A stretch of DNA of 64,000 nucleotides from Saturnia japonica (lineage: Eukaryota; Arthropoda; Insecta; Lepidoptera; Saturniidae): positions 4,836,690-4,900,689 of the forward strand of contig CM065328.1 in assembly GCA_033032175.1 (NCBI GenBank), written 5' to 3'. Under the pieces are notes generated by a model. It had not been told where the DNA came from, ran no database searches, and worked only from the letters and a program-made list of their open reading frames with translations. Of the stretch, positions 1 to 10,020 are shown piece after piece. The position numbers were made by a program, and so were the translations under genes. The stretch's first letter is position 1. Every line of letters starts with the position of its first letter.

Positions 1-58
1 TCGTAAATATTCAGAGACCACTCAGACATGCTTGGTGTCTATTTCTTTTATTATTTTA

Positions 59-110
59 CTAGCTGTGAACAGGGGTTTTGCTCACGTTTAATTTTGTATT
101 TGTGATAGAC
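59..110 (-). repeat. Helitron-like 3' end fragment
   Basis: Read on the minus strand, the sequence ends in CTAG next to a T, after a GC-rich segment resembling the 3' ends of other Helitron-like elements in this window (21955, 57944, 62830). The A|CTAG arrangement on the plus strand fits insertion between A and T. The 5' end was not found before the transposon that begins at 253. Confidence 0.35.
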
Positions 111-252
111 ACTTACAGTACTTCGGCTGCTTTTAAGTTTAGGCATTCATAGTTCGGCCCCAACGGCTAATACTCTAACTACATTAGTGTATTTTTGACC
201 CACAATTTGTATGATAGTGTTCCAATTTTAAGAGCCGTATCGTAAGGTTATA

Positions 253-788
253 CAGGGTATTAGTAGACCGCTCCCGAAAATGAAGACAGACGATAGTACT
301 AATGACACCTTTGATGATGGGATGGAAAAAAAATTGATCCTGATAAAAAAAAATCATATTATTTAAACTTTTTATTAGCATTATTTACGCTCCATCGTGT
401 TAGTACAGCTAAATGAAACGATAATTTCATAAAAAATACATTACTTTACTAAAAAAAAAAAACCAGCAATGAAACACAAAATCAAAAACAGCTGATGCTC
501 GGATCAACGAACGCCCGGGCGCAACGTCAATCTTGCGCTGCACGCAACTAACAATAAAATAATACTTATTTACAACATTTGTCTAAATAACTAACTTATC
601 TACTTTGCCACTGTGCTAGTCTTTACCTAGCCACTTTCTTTCGAATTCACCGGTTGAATAAGCTAAGTACCGGGTTTGATTCCCCGCTTATGAAAAAATA
701 CTTGAATGAAATTTTAAAAAGGATAGATTCATGCTTTTTAATCCGTCGTGTAATTATGTTTATTACTCTGATGTATTCAGTTATGTAC
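253..788. repeat. Left terminal inverted repeat
   Basis: Inverted match to 2426-2997. The outer 210 bp is very similar. A middle block differs in GC content (the right arm has a GC-rich stretch at about 2665-2750). An inner block matches again up to a shared CAGTTATGTAC at 778-788. The inner block carries a GGTTTGATTCC motif near 675, a one-base variant of the RNA polymerase III B box. Confidence 0.8.
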
Positions 789-853
789 GATCTACTTAGA
801 ACAGTTCAAAAATAAGTCATAAAAAAAAATTTGGTATGAAACAGCTTACCGAT

Positions 854-1933
854 CTAAATCCTCCGTGGCCTTATGAGATGCGGCTCAAATTGTGCCCCAT
901 TCATTTCGAGGCAGATTTGAGCTCGGCGTTGCGTCTCCTTATGCAGTCGGGGCATCATCGTGGGGTTTTCGACACAGTCCGCACGTAGTTTGTCGAAAAC
1001 ATTCACGATCCTTTGGCGCATTTGGTTAGTACTATCACACTCACGATTAAAAACCCTTTCTTTCACATACCCCCACAGAAAGAAGTCTAACGGGGTCAGA
1101 TCGGGTGACCGAGGTGGCCAAGCGTGTGATCCTAGTCTGCCGATCCAGCGATCATCAAACAGCTCGGTGAGGCGCTCACGGACGAACCTTGCCACATGTG
1201 GAGGTGCACCATCATGCTGAAACCATGTGCGGCGATATTCAGTCAATGATAGGTCGTCTAAAATGTCCACTATTTGTTCATTTATAATGTTTAAATATCG
1301 CTGTCTGTCAAGTCGCTGTGGCAGAAATACTGGCCCTAGTATGCGATCCTTAAATAAACCTGCCCATACATTAACCGAACATCGGGTTTGGTGCCCGGTT
1401 TGTAGAACTGCGTGCGGGTTCACCTCAGAATACACGTGTGTATTTCTTCGGTTCCACAACCCGTTTCTGGTAAATGTTGACTCGTCCGTCCAGATGACGT
1501 GTTCAATGAAATCAGGGACACGTTGTTGCTGGTATAATAACCAACGGCAGAAAACTCGCCGGCGGTCGTGATCGCCGGGTACCAAAGCTTGCACTTTGTG
1601 CACTTTGTATGGCCGCATTCGGTTACGCTTTAACACCTTATGAATTGTCCAGTACGACACACTTGTTCCATTCCGACACCTTAACAATTTAGCAATACTT
1701 CGTGTACCTAAGTTCGGATACCGGCGAACGACATCTAAAATGCGCTCCTCGGCCTGAACTGCCACTTGACTTCCACCTCCTGCCGCTACTGGAGCAATGG
1801 GTCGATTTTCCAACACTCGCTGAAATGCTGCTGTTATCAGACGAGAGTCAGCCGGATGTCGAGCTGTCGGGAATCTCTCTCGGTAAATTCGCAATGCACG
1901 CGAAGCATTCCCGCGAGCTTCTCCAAGGCACAT
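854..1933 (-). CDS. Mariner-like transposase (DD41D-type)
   Basis: A 359-residue open frame for a cut-and-paste transposase that would bind the element's inverted repeats and insert at TA. The N-terminal half holds helix-turn-helix-like DNA-binding sequence (about residues 20-110, with the YWTIHKVLKRN segment typical of insect elements). The C-terminal half is a DDE/D domain: D150 in WTDESTF, D241 in WFQHDGAPPH, then WPPRSPDLTPLDFFLWG. Spacing is 90 residues between the first two aspartates. To the third it is 41 if D283 of PLDFF is used, or 36 if D278 of SPDL is used. The frame has no internal stop. The usual N-terminal leader is missing from it, but a YSVREY-like stretch sits just upstream in another frame, so a one-base shift near the start is likely and activity is doubtful. 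Flanking TIRs confirm the context. Confidence 0.85.
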   Translation of the reverse strand: MCLGEARGNASRALRIYRERFPTARHPADSRLITAAFQRVLENRPIAPVAAGGGSQVAVQAEERILDVVRRYPNLGTRSIAKLLRCRNGTSVSYWTIHKVLKRNRMRPYKVHKVQALVPGDHDRRRVFCRWLLYQQQRVPDFIEHVIWTDESTFTRNGLWNRRNTHVYSEVNPHAVLQTGHQTRCSVNVWAGLFKDRILGPVFLPQRLDRQRYLNIINEQIVDILDDLSLTEYRRTWFQHDGAPPHVARFVRERLTELFDDRWIGRLGSHAWPPRSPDLTPLDFFLWGYVKERVFNRECDSTNQMRQRIVNVFDKLRADCVENPTMMPRLHKETQRRAQICLEMNGAQFEPHLIRPRRI

Positions 1934-2425
1934 TATTCATTAACATGCTACCGTATTCACGAACACTATAAACGTATGCGTTAGGCATTATTAAAACAAA
2001 ACTCTCATAAAATCAACACAATCTTAAAAATAAACAAAAAACGTAACAATAAAATAATGACAAGAACTTAGTTAACAATACGATTGAACGAATATCTGTC
2101 GCCCACGCACGCGCACATGAAATGAAAGTCAAAGTGTAACTTAACTGTCTCAATAACTAAAAATACTAAACTTAATAATCAACCCCGCCAAAAGAAATAA
2201 AGCGCTGCGGGCCGCCTCCTTGCAGTAGCCCCTCGTTAGCGTCGAAAGCGGCACTTTGATCTTTTCCGCAGATCGATAAACCGTTATACCTACATTCACG
2301 ACTATTATTTCATAAGTTTAGTTATCCCTACTGACTAGTCTTCATATGGAATTTAGAAGTTATAATTCAATTTTTTTTTATACAATCGATTGTACCCTGA
2401 ATTTACCCTGAACTGATATGAATAG

Positions 2426-2997
2426 GTACATAACTGAATACATCAGAATAATAAACATTCTTACACGATGGATTAAAAAACATGGCTCAATGCTTGTTAA
2501 AATTTTATTTAAGTATTTTTTTCATTCGCGGGGAATCGAACCCGTTACTTTTTTAATTCAACCGGAGAATTCGAATGAAAGTGGCCAGGTAGACACTAGC
2601 ACAGTGGCAACGTAGATAAGTTAGGTATTTAGACAATATTGTAAATAAGTATTTGTGCGATCGCCAGCTGCGGGCCGCGCGAGAATGGCACCGCGCCGCG
2701 CTCGCGCTGGACTGGCGCCGCGACGCGCCGCGCCTGCGCGTTATTTGACCCGAGCAATCAGCTGTATTTAATTTGGTGTTCATTCTTGTTTTTTTTTAGT
2801 AAAGTATTGTATTTTTTTGTAAAATTCTCGTTTCATTAAGTTGTACTAACATGATGGAGCGTAAATAATGCTAATAAAAAGTTTAAATAATATGATTTTT
2901 TTTTAATCAGGATCAATTTTTTTTCCGTCCCATCATCAAAGGTGTCATTAGTACTATGGACTGTCTTCATTTTCGGGAGTGGTCTACTAATACCCTG
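2426..2997. repeat. Right terminal inverted repeat
   Basis: Inverted partner of 253-788. Read on the minus strand it contains GGGTTCGATTCCCCGC (about 2530-2545), a perfect match to the B-box consensus GGTTCGANTCC. It also has an internal GC-rich block (about 2665-2750) that is less pronounced in the left arm. Confidence 0.8.
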
Positions 2998-3074
2998 TAT
3001 AGCCTATATTGACTTCAAGGTTTGTAGATACAGAGATATATGACGCTTTTTGAGATTCTTGGTGCTAAAATCGC

Positions 3075-3332
3075 CACATAACATTTCACATCATGCCTCT
3101 ATTCCCCGAAGGGTTAGGCAGAAGTGTACTAAATGTACACTCTTCGCCTGGTATGTTTATAGTTCCCATGTAATAGGGGCGAGCCTATTGCCATTAATCG
3201 GGTACAAAGCGAAATTTTGAGCTGCTACTGAGAATTTCATAGGAAAACCTAATAACACTTTGTTCGACCTGGAAATTGAAACCAGGTCCTCGACTATAGC
3301 AGTCACGCTTAGGACCACTAGGCTGACGAGAC
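3075..3332 (-). repeat. tRNA-derived SINE, copy 1
   Basis: Read on the minus strand it starts with a tRNA-like head holding an A-box-like AGCCTAGTGG and a diverged B box. It continues into a body shared with the copies at 7657-7926 and 57602-57849, including the TTCTCAGTAGCA, CATTA and CCCCTATTACATGG segments and the CCTAACCCTTCGGGGAAT 3' region. This copy is diverged and probably inactive. Confidence 0.75.
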
Positions 3333-4209
3333 CGGCAAGTCTCTCGGTAAGATCCCGAAACGCGACAAACCAAAAGAAAGTTACTGCGGAAGGTTTATGC
3401 ATGTGAATGGTAGTTGTCGACCCAGTCTTCCCATCTCCCTCGATGACTGGATATTCTTGATCAAGAGACGTGACACACCTAAGCGTTCTACAGTTGCCGT
3501 GTTTTGGGAAAGTCTATTTAATTATTATTATGTGGGTGTCGTAGATTAATGAATGTGTAAAGAAAAAAACGTAATTTGTTTTTGCTAAGTCGAACGAGAA
3601 AGATGTTGCGTCCGTCCGTCCGGTGATTAGTCGAAACGAATGTAGAATAATAAAGCCGGATAGCTTAACGAGGTTAGTTTTATTTCCTGATTGTAACTTT
3701 GTCTCGCCAGGTTTATATCCTAATCACATCTCAGTAGTAGTTAGAGTTTTAATATTATTCATTTTTGGTTATAACGATATGGTGATAGAAGAATTTTTTG
3801 CGTCGTTTATGATTGCCAGCAATCTACTTAACTAAAACATTGATTTTATAATAAACTTGCAACGTCACGCTGCTCCGTACGTATTTATTATATACTAACT
3901 AGTTTCGTCTCTTTCTTTTATTATTACTTATATTATTGACACTTCTTTTAGAACCTACGTATGCTCTATCTCAATTATCTCTTCCCGTGTACAAAATTTA
4001 ATCAAAAATATTTAAAATCAATAAAAAATATATTTTAGTCCTATGTTTTTATGATTTCTAAAATTATTATTAACCATTATTCTTATAGCCAATAAATTGA
4101 GGAATACTTCCCGTGTCCCGATTTCTTTACATTTGGAATTATGCACACTAAGTTACGCAACCGACTGGGAACACAAAGAAAAAACTGATAAATAAGTTTA
4201 CATATTATA
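3333..4209. other. No gene seen
   Basis: AT-rich sequence. The first 120 bp contains a GTCGACCCAGTCTTCCCATC stretch similar in style to 17690-17750, probably an old repeat. The open frame at 3623-3835 shows no recognisable domain and is probably chance. Confidence 0.4.
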
Positions 4210-4430
4210 GTAATGACATTGATCGATCTTCTGTAGGGTGGAGGGGAGGTATCCTACCAGTCAGACTGACCTAAGGAGAGAGAAGCGTCGTGAAAGTTTC
4301 CTATGGTTTGAGGTGGATATTTCCACGAAATTATTCGCTTCCTTGTTTATTATTCGAATGGCTAAAGAGTGGAATTCACTCCCGGTGTTTGTCTTGTATA
4401 GAGCACTCTGCTCTCTTAGTATTTAACATA
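4210..4430 (+). pseudogene. LINE ORF2 C-terminal relic
   Basis: The plus-strand frame ends in a segment reading RMAKEWNSLPVFVL, which resembles the R-A-x-x-WNSLP-x-x-V motif near the C terminus of many non-LTR retrotransposon reverse-transcriptase proteins. The rest is too decayed to assign a clade. Only a short tail remains and it has no flanking retroelement. Confidence 0.4.
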
Positions 4431-4569
4431 ACTATTAACATAATTATTTAATTGGATACTGTTAAAACTTCATTTAGTTACAGTTAGAAATAAAGACAAT
4501 TGATTAAATCATTGGTTTTTACGGCAAAATCAACTGATCTAAACCGTGATTTATATTGTGATTTAAATC

Positions 4570-4890
4570 AAGATGATTAAATCATGCCAACCCTGTTATG
4601 AAGATATTTATAAATTTCAACAAGCTACTACCGGTTGGGAAAACATCCCAGTTACCGAGAGAAGCTCGGGAGTATCAACATTGTTTAAATATTGTTTTTA
4701 CAGTATTAAAATTGTTTACAGTTTTATCATTTTCAGTGAATATATAGAAAGAGCATCACTTCCTGACATCACCGTAATTCACGTAATTATCCATTCTTTA
4801 ATACCATTTCGACAATAAAACTTGCTTAACATTATTCTTGAACTTATTATAGGGCAAATTGGTATTGTGCTTAGGAAGTTTATTGTAGAA
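4570..4890 (-). pseudogene. LINE ORF2 C-terminal relic
   Basis: On the minus strand the segment near 4850-4890 translates to FYNKLPKHNTNLPYNKFKNN. This resembles the FNKLP...LP..KFK tail common in non-LTR retrotransposon proteins. In-frame stops follow. It is a decayed fragment with no visible boundaries. Confidence 0.35.
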
Positions 4891-6709
4891 ATATGAAATG
4901 GCTAATTTATATTTAATTATTTATAGCATTGAAATTGTAACCGTCATTTACAAGTTACAAATTATCAATTATTTTCCGAGCCTAAATTAAATTTTCCAAG
5001 ACGTATTGGGAGGGCAAAATTATAATAATAAATTTTTGAAACTTGTTCCTCAGTGATTCGCGAGGTCCCATGTTGTAGATTTTTGAAATAGCAAAACACG
5101 GTAAGAAAATTTGCGTTGTTGTTTTGCAGCAGAAAAAGATCAAGCGATAGTAATACCTACTGTGGTCGAAGTTTACATTTGTTCCACTCTTAAATGATGG
5201 TTACTGATTAAGTTAACTAATTTCATTTTCAAATGTCGATTTCTATGTAAAATGATAAATCGCATTATCTTGGTCGCTAATATCATAAAGATGCGCAAAA
5301 ATAACATAGAAATATGCCAGTTGGCATAAGTATAAAATCGAATGAATTTTATTTGGGCTCAGTTATTTCTATTTCACTAGAAGTTCCTTTTCCAGCGTTT
5401 TAAGTAGACAACAAAATTCAACTTTATACTTATTTGAATTCAACCCACCAAATTGCAACAATCTTCTAGTTTATTTTTGTTCTGGTTTTCTCTTGTTCCT
5501 TTACTTCGTTTGAATTCCTAATAATTCCAAGTATTTTTTAGCAAATACTTAACGCTGTTGCAAGCAAATTAAGAATGATTCATTTATTTTTAGCAAAATA
5601 AGTTCAGCTGAAATAAATAACGTGAACTCGAGTCGTCTTTTATCGTAAATTTACAGACGTCGTTTAATGTAATTTGTCCTGAGAAACACATAGAAGAAAG
5701 GAAGTCCAATTGTTTGAAATGTTAAGATAAAAGTAATTAAGTACAAATAATTAAAATTAAGGAGAAGGTTATTTTAAGCGATTTGTATTATTTAGATAAC
5801 TTCATGAGATGGTAAACGTTACGAATTTCATGATTTTGTTGATTGTTTGCAAAGAAATTGCAAATCGCTAGAGTAGATAACTGATAATGTTGCAGAACCT
5901 GAAAATATATTTGGAGATTTCTTTCTGGTTGGAGCAAACTGACTGATGAAATACCTTCAACCTACAGAACGCCGCAGACAAATAAACTTGAGGTGTGTTT
6001 CTGCATTGAGTAGGATTTCAGAGCTCTTTAGGGAAGGAGAGTTCAAGTCTGGCAACGTGATAGTCATATCTTCGTTATTACAAGCGTCCATAAGCTACGG
6101 TAATCGTTTACCATCAAACGAGTCATAGATTGTTTGCTACCTTAGTTATATAATAACAAGACAATTTATAACAAAAAAGAAAACCAACTTTTGAAGAGTT
6201 CCATGCCAAGTCCAGTACCAATTAAATAAAAAAGTGGTCTACTCTTGAGGTATTCCCTATCCAACAAAATAATAATCATTAGAATCGTTTCATAAACAAA
6301 GAAGTTATGACTGAAAATCAATAAAAAAAAATATACATTCGAGTTGTCCCGTTTTTTGTTGAAGTCGATTAAAAAAGTCCATCACTCCCTGTAGATTATA
6401 GTTATTTATTACCAACCTCAGAAAAACTTGAATTTCTAACTGTGCCCGGTCAATAATATGTTGGTACTTCTGAGGACTGATTTGGATTGCTTCGTGTGTT
6501 AGTGTGTATTGCTAAACACATGCTTCGGACCGAAACACAACAGCGTGAGTTCTGCTGCTTTGTGAAGAAAAAATAGTTTTAATGGTATTGAAACTTGCAT
6601 AGGTAATACCACTCTTGAAACTGTAATTATAGTGGGATATATTCATAAGTGGATATTCACAACTACTCTACTGATCGAATTGAGTGGAAAGGTATATAAG
6701 ACGTGACAC
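4891..6709. other. No gene seen; old repeat fragments
   Basis: AT-rich DNA. About 5985-6130 carries a CATCAAACGAGTC-type motif next to GTTTGCTACC, resembling tails of dispersed lepidopteran repeats. The short open frame across it (5946-6128) has no recognisable domain. Nothing else was identified. Confidence 0.35.
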
Positions 6710-7260
6710 ACAAGGAGGAAGGGCCAACTCAGACACATAGGTTATCTAAGGGACTTTTCGTCTTTTTTTCGCTAGTTAGTTTAGACCAAAATTGACAGAT
6801 TACTAAATACATATGTAGAAGAACTATTGCAAAGGGAGGATCCTCCGACCAGACGGGTGTTATGTCTGGCGGGCAGCTGCCCAACGGTTGTAGTCGGGTT
6901 CTTGTATATATACTCAATTGAAAAGTTAATTTCTATAGCGCGATGTAGGAAGCGTCGTATGTGGCTCGATAGATGTCGCTGTGTGTCGCTATGTAGATGT
7001 CGCTACACATATATACCTTCGCATATTCTTTTTCTTCCGCCCAGAGGAAAGAAATTTGTAGAGTTACATTGCATTACGGATAGGGAGTTAGCTAGATTGC
7101 GATGTTGCTTATTCGGTAACAGCCCAAGCTGAGGTTCGGTCACTTTTTGCACCCTTGAGATTGTTGCAATGATTTTGCAGCTGAGTGCTTTCAGTGATTG
7201 TCCCTGAGCCTGGTGAAGCTGTAAAAGCCGTCTGAGACTTCAGGGCCCGTATGGCTAATA
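6710..7260 (+). repeat. Old jockey-family LINE 3' UTR relic with an insert
   Basis: The flanks match the 3' UTR of the two long jockey copies (compare 29690-30090 and 51300-51670): CACATAGGTT...AAGGGAC at the left, then GCTGAGGT(T/C)CGG, GCTGAGTGC and GGTGAAGCTGTAAAAGCCG at the right. The match is interrupted at about 6826-7008 by sequence absent from the other copies. The A-tail has been lost. This is the oldest of the four family members here. Confidence 0.65.
6826..7008 (+). repeat. TATA-containing repeat, copy 1
   Basis: A block starting GGATCCTCCGACCAGACG, then GGGTTCTTGTATATATACTC and a CGATAGATGTCGCTACA end. It recurs at 13063-13222. Here it sits inside a jockey 3' UTR, so it is an independent mobile or LTR-like unit. 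TATATATAC could be a TATA box. Class not recognised. Confidence 0.55.
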
Positions 7261-7656
7261 GAAAAGTTAGATCGAAAAAGAAGCAAGAATATTCTCGCTT
7301 AGAAGACCCATTCGTAGTCCGTGAATTATATTCGTCGTAGTCCAGGACTGCTATAATCTAAGAATATAATGACAAGTATTATGTTATTTGGTATAATATC
7401 GTTAGTAAATATCTTATTGGACATTCCGTGTGGTTTGTGCTGAGAATTCCGAGAGCATACACTTACAACCAAGTTTTATGCATACTACCGTATATTGTAA
7501 CGTACGATTTAAATCAAATCGCGTTAGTGATATTTCAAAAGATACTTAAGTGGGCACTTAACTTAAGTATGCACGCTTAATATGTTTTACATTGTAAGTA
7601 TCTGTCATATTCATAAACTTCCCTTTGTAATACATATTTTCATATTGCTATAAAGT
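7261..7656. other. No gene seen
   Basis: AT-rich spacer between the LINE relic and the SINE. No coding pattern or repeat was recognised. Confidence 0.4.
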
Positions 7657-7926
7657 AACTGCCTCGTTAGCCTAGTGGTCGTAAGCGCGACTGCTATGAG
7701 CGAGGTTCTGGGCTCGAATCCCAGGTCGAGCAAAGTGTTATTGGGGTTTTTCCTATGAAATTCTCAGTAGCAACTCGGAGTTTGGTTTCGTGCTCGATTA
7801 ATGGCATTAGGCTCGCCCCCTATTACATGGTACCTAAAACATACTCGGCGAACTGTGGGTGTACGAATGTACACCTCTGCCTAACCCTTCGGGGAATATA
7901 GGCGTGATGGTATGTTATGTTATGTA
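7657..7926 (+). repeat. tRNA-derived SINE, copy 2 (best preserved)
   Basis: The tRNA-like head has an A-box-like TAGCCTAGTGG and a B-box-like GGCTCGAATCC about 50 bp apart, as in RNA polymerase III promoters. The body matches the minus-strand copies at 3075-3332 and 57602-57849. The 3' end runs into a TATGTTATGTTATGT simple repeat instead of poly(A), which is typical of many tRNA SINEs. It would have been copied by a partner LINE. Confidence 0.8.
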
Positions 7927-7984
7927 AAGTGATTACAGAGTAAGTTTCAAGGAAATAATTATCATTTTATTAACAAGTAAGGCA

Positions 7985-8110
7985 TCTAAACTAATATTAT
8001 AAAACTAAAAAACATTTTTGTTTGTCTGAACGCGCTTATCTCTGAAACTACCAGTCAAATTTGAAAAATTCTATGCGCAATTTGTTGCCTGTTTATTGAG
8101 AAAAGTTATA
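7985..8110 (+). repeat. Helitron-like element 5' end fragment
   Basis: Begins A|TCTAAACTAATATTATAAA, followed by a GAACGCGCTTATCTCTGAAACTACC-like block. Similar 5' ends occur at 61956 and 63793. No matching CTAG terminus was identified, so it is treated as a fragment. It lies just beyond the 3' end of the Kazal gene. Confidence 0.4.
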
Positions 8111-8313
8111 AGATATATGACTTTACACTTTATTACTTTACAAACTATGGGTAAACACAGGAAGTGAGTTGGTCGAATAAATTTTACACGGCTTTAAAAT
8201 TATTGACAGATTTTGAAATTATATTAACGAGTTGCTTTAAAAATATTAACTTTTGATTATTTCGAGTTTTGTAGAGTTACCAATTCAATCAAGTAATTAT
8301 TATACTAAAATAA

Positions 8314-9338
8314 TTAATGCCCGCGTAAATATCTTGCAATTATATCTAAGCCCATAAGATGATTTGATCTTCTGTGGCCTAATATGCAACGTCCGTACCT
8401 GCAAATAGAAAATAATAAAAAGATTTTTTATTTTATTTTATTTAGATAAGTTTACAAGCCGAAAAGTTTGAATACAGAAATAGATTCTACTAATTCAGTT
8501 TGTGTTAACAATTCCTCATTGGATGTCTCCGGATGGTGCGAACCGTAGCTTAACAACTCTGGCTTTGGAAGAAAAAAATCTGAATTAATAAAGATACTTC
8601 AATTTATTAGCTCATCTGAAGGAAAGCATAGTGGCAAGTCTGAGAAATCTTTTCATACTACTGTGATGTCTATTGGGAAAATGAAAGCTGGATTTCGCAT
8701 CGTTAGTAATACGCCAATACGGCTTGCACTTGCGTAGTGATCAATCTCGTACGTTCCGTATTATTTGATCAAAAGCACTTCGTACTGAAATGTTGAAAAT
8801 TTTGAACATCAACAATATAACTCTTCATGGAATAAATTCAGTGCGCACACTTGAAACATGCTAGAATATTAAATCGAGATTTAAGATGTTAAGAGGATTA
8901 ATTTGGACTACTTTTATTTTAGAAAAGAATTAGGGTTCCGCGCAAATTAAGCAAAGTAAAGACACAGAAGAAGCAATAACTTGATGATAAATATACCTTA
9001 AATAAAAATAATTCTGATGATAGATATATAGGTACATGTGGTGATTTATAATCTAATTAAAGGAAATTTTCACTTTAGGAAGTAGTATAATAAACTATTC
9101 TTCAATCTCATCTATAACGTAAATACGTACCTTTTAATAGTGACTTTATCTTTGTTACTTCGGTATAAGTTACGACAATTCATTCGGCACTCGTTGGTGT
9201 AGGTTTTATTGTCACTAGCGCATACCGGAGCGTAAACTCTTTCACAGTTGTAGCAGCCCAGTTCACCTAACACGGGAAAGTTATCGATCGTGTGCCACCA
9301 AGATTCAGTATTGTGAACTATGTATAATATAAACGTAA
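8314..9338 (-). CDS. Kazal-type serine protease inhibitor gene (exons 2 and 3; exon 1 not found)
   Basis: Two minus-strand exons join in phase. The first, 9338 down to 9131, follows a TTTAATTTCAG acceptor and ends at a GTACGT donor. The second, 8398 down to 8314, follows CTATTTGCAG and ends in TAA. The product has a hydrophobic start (TFILYIV, probably the end of a signal peptide whose first codons lie in a missing upstream exon), then a Kazal domain: CYNCERVYAPVC, then KTYTNEC and RMNC. The sixth cysteine, in YGRC, is supplied by the last exon. Kazal domains block serine proteases through a loop after the second cysteine. The second residue after it (P1) is Arg here, predicting trypsin-like targets. 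A 19-residue tail follows YGRC. An AATAAA on the minus strand at 8129-8134 could end the transcript. The cysteine pattern spanning the intron makes this a real gene; the protein is likely small and secreted. Both exons are too short to stand out as open reading frames. Confidence 0.8.
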
Positions 9339-9504
9339 CTGAAATTAAATGGATGCTTTAAATATTCCCTTGTCCATGATAATGCTTTTGAAGAGTGTGT
9401 GTTGGAAATTTAATTATAAATATTGGCAGGTTAAGTCATGTGCTTTAAGTTGTTTTGCGTTTGTTAATAATTTTTCTCATAAAAGGTAGGTAGGACTAAA
9501 AATT

Positions 9505-10020
9505 TGTACGGCCGGCGTTCGCTCGATAGTTTCATTTAATAGTCTAGTAGGTAAATCTATCGTGGCGCGTGGGTCGTAATAAAACCCCTTTGTAGTTTTA
9601 AGTGCTTTTTGGAGATTCTTTTAAACAGTAATCCACATAACAGTGATGTTTATTGTACTATAGTTAAGAAGAATATATTATATAAATATGTGTGTTGCGT
9701 GATTTTGGATTTGCTTTTTTTGTGATATTTTGATAAATTGTTGTTGCCGTTGTAAGTGACAAATAAGGTGCGCCAACCCTCCTACACACCCACTTACACA
9801 CAGATTCATTATACATACACCAATCTACATGGTCTACGTCTATGGGATTCATGACTAGGAAATCGCCGCGCCGAGTCATGAGGTAAGCTTGTGGCATTTT
9901 GAAAAGACACAGAGTGCTGTGTATCATAGCGTCACTATAGGTTTACCACGATTTGCGAACAGTTTGTTTTCTTTAGAGCCCTGCACAAGGTTCGCGTTTT
10001 GCTGGTCGTGGTTATTTCGA
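9505..10020 (-). repeat. Unclassified interspersed repeat, copy A
   Basis: An inverted counterpart of 54843-55345. Both copies share ACCACGACCAGCAAAA at one end, TGATACACAGCAC and GTGTCTTTTCAAAATGCCA in the middle, and ATTAAATGA(A/G)ACTATCGA near the other end. An 87-codon frame (9664-9927) reads across the core, and part of it is conserved in the other copy. I do not recognise a known family or a coding domain. Confidence 0.6.

Larger units (their letters stand above)
253..2997 (-). mobile_element. Mariner-like DNA transposon with very long TIRs
   Basis: The two ends are inverted copies beginning CAGGGTATTAGTAGACC and are flanked on both sides by TATA (249-252 and 2998-3001), which contains the TA target duplication of the Tc1/mariner superfamily. 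The inverted similarity extends inward about 536 bp on the left and 572 bp on the right, far longer than the roughly 30 bp of classical mariner. The single transposase gene lies between them on the minus strand. The two arms are diverged but alignable, so the copy is not brand new. Boundaries are supported by both the TIR edges and the target duplication. Confidence 0.85.

Noticed and set aside
675..690. A tRNA gene suggested by the B-box-like motif in the left TIR
   Set aside because: No A box at a suitable distance and no cloverleaf; the motif lies inside a transposon arm.
960..1984. Several plus-strand open frames across the mariner-like transposase
   Set aside because: They are antisense shadows of the minus-strand transposase, which has the DDE/D motifs.
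7657..7735. A functional tRNA gene at the SINE head
   Set aside because: The A and B boxes fit, but the acceptor stem does not pair and the sequence continues into the SINE body shared by three copies.
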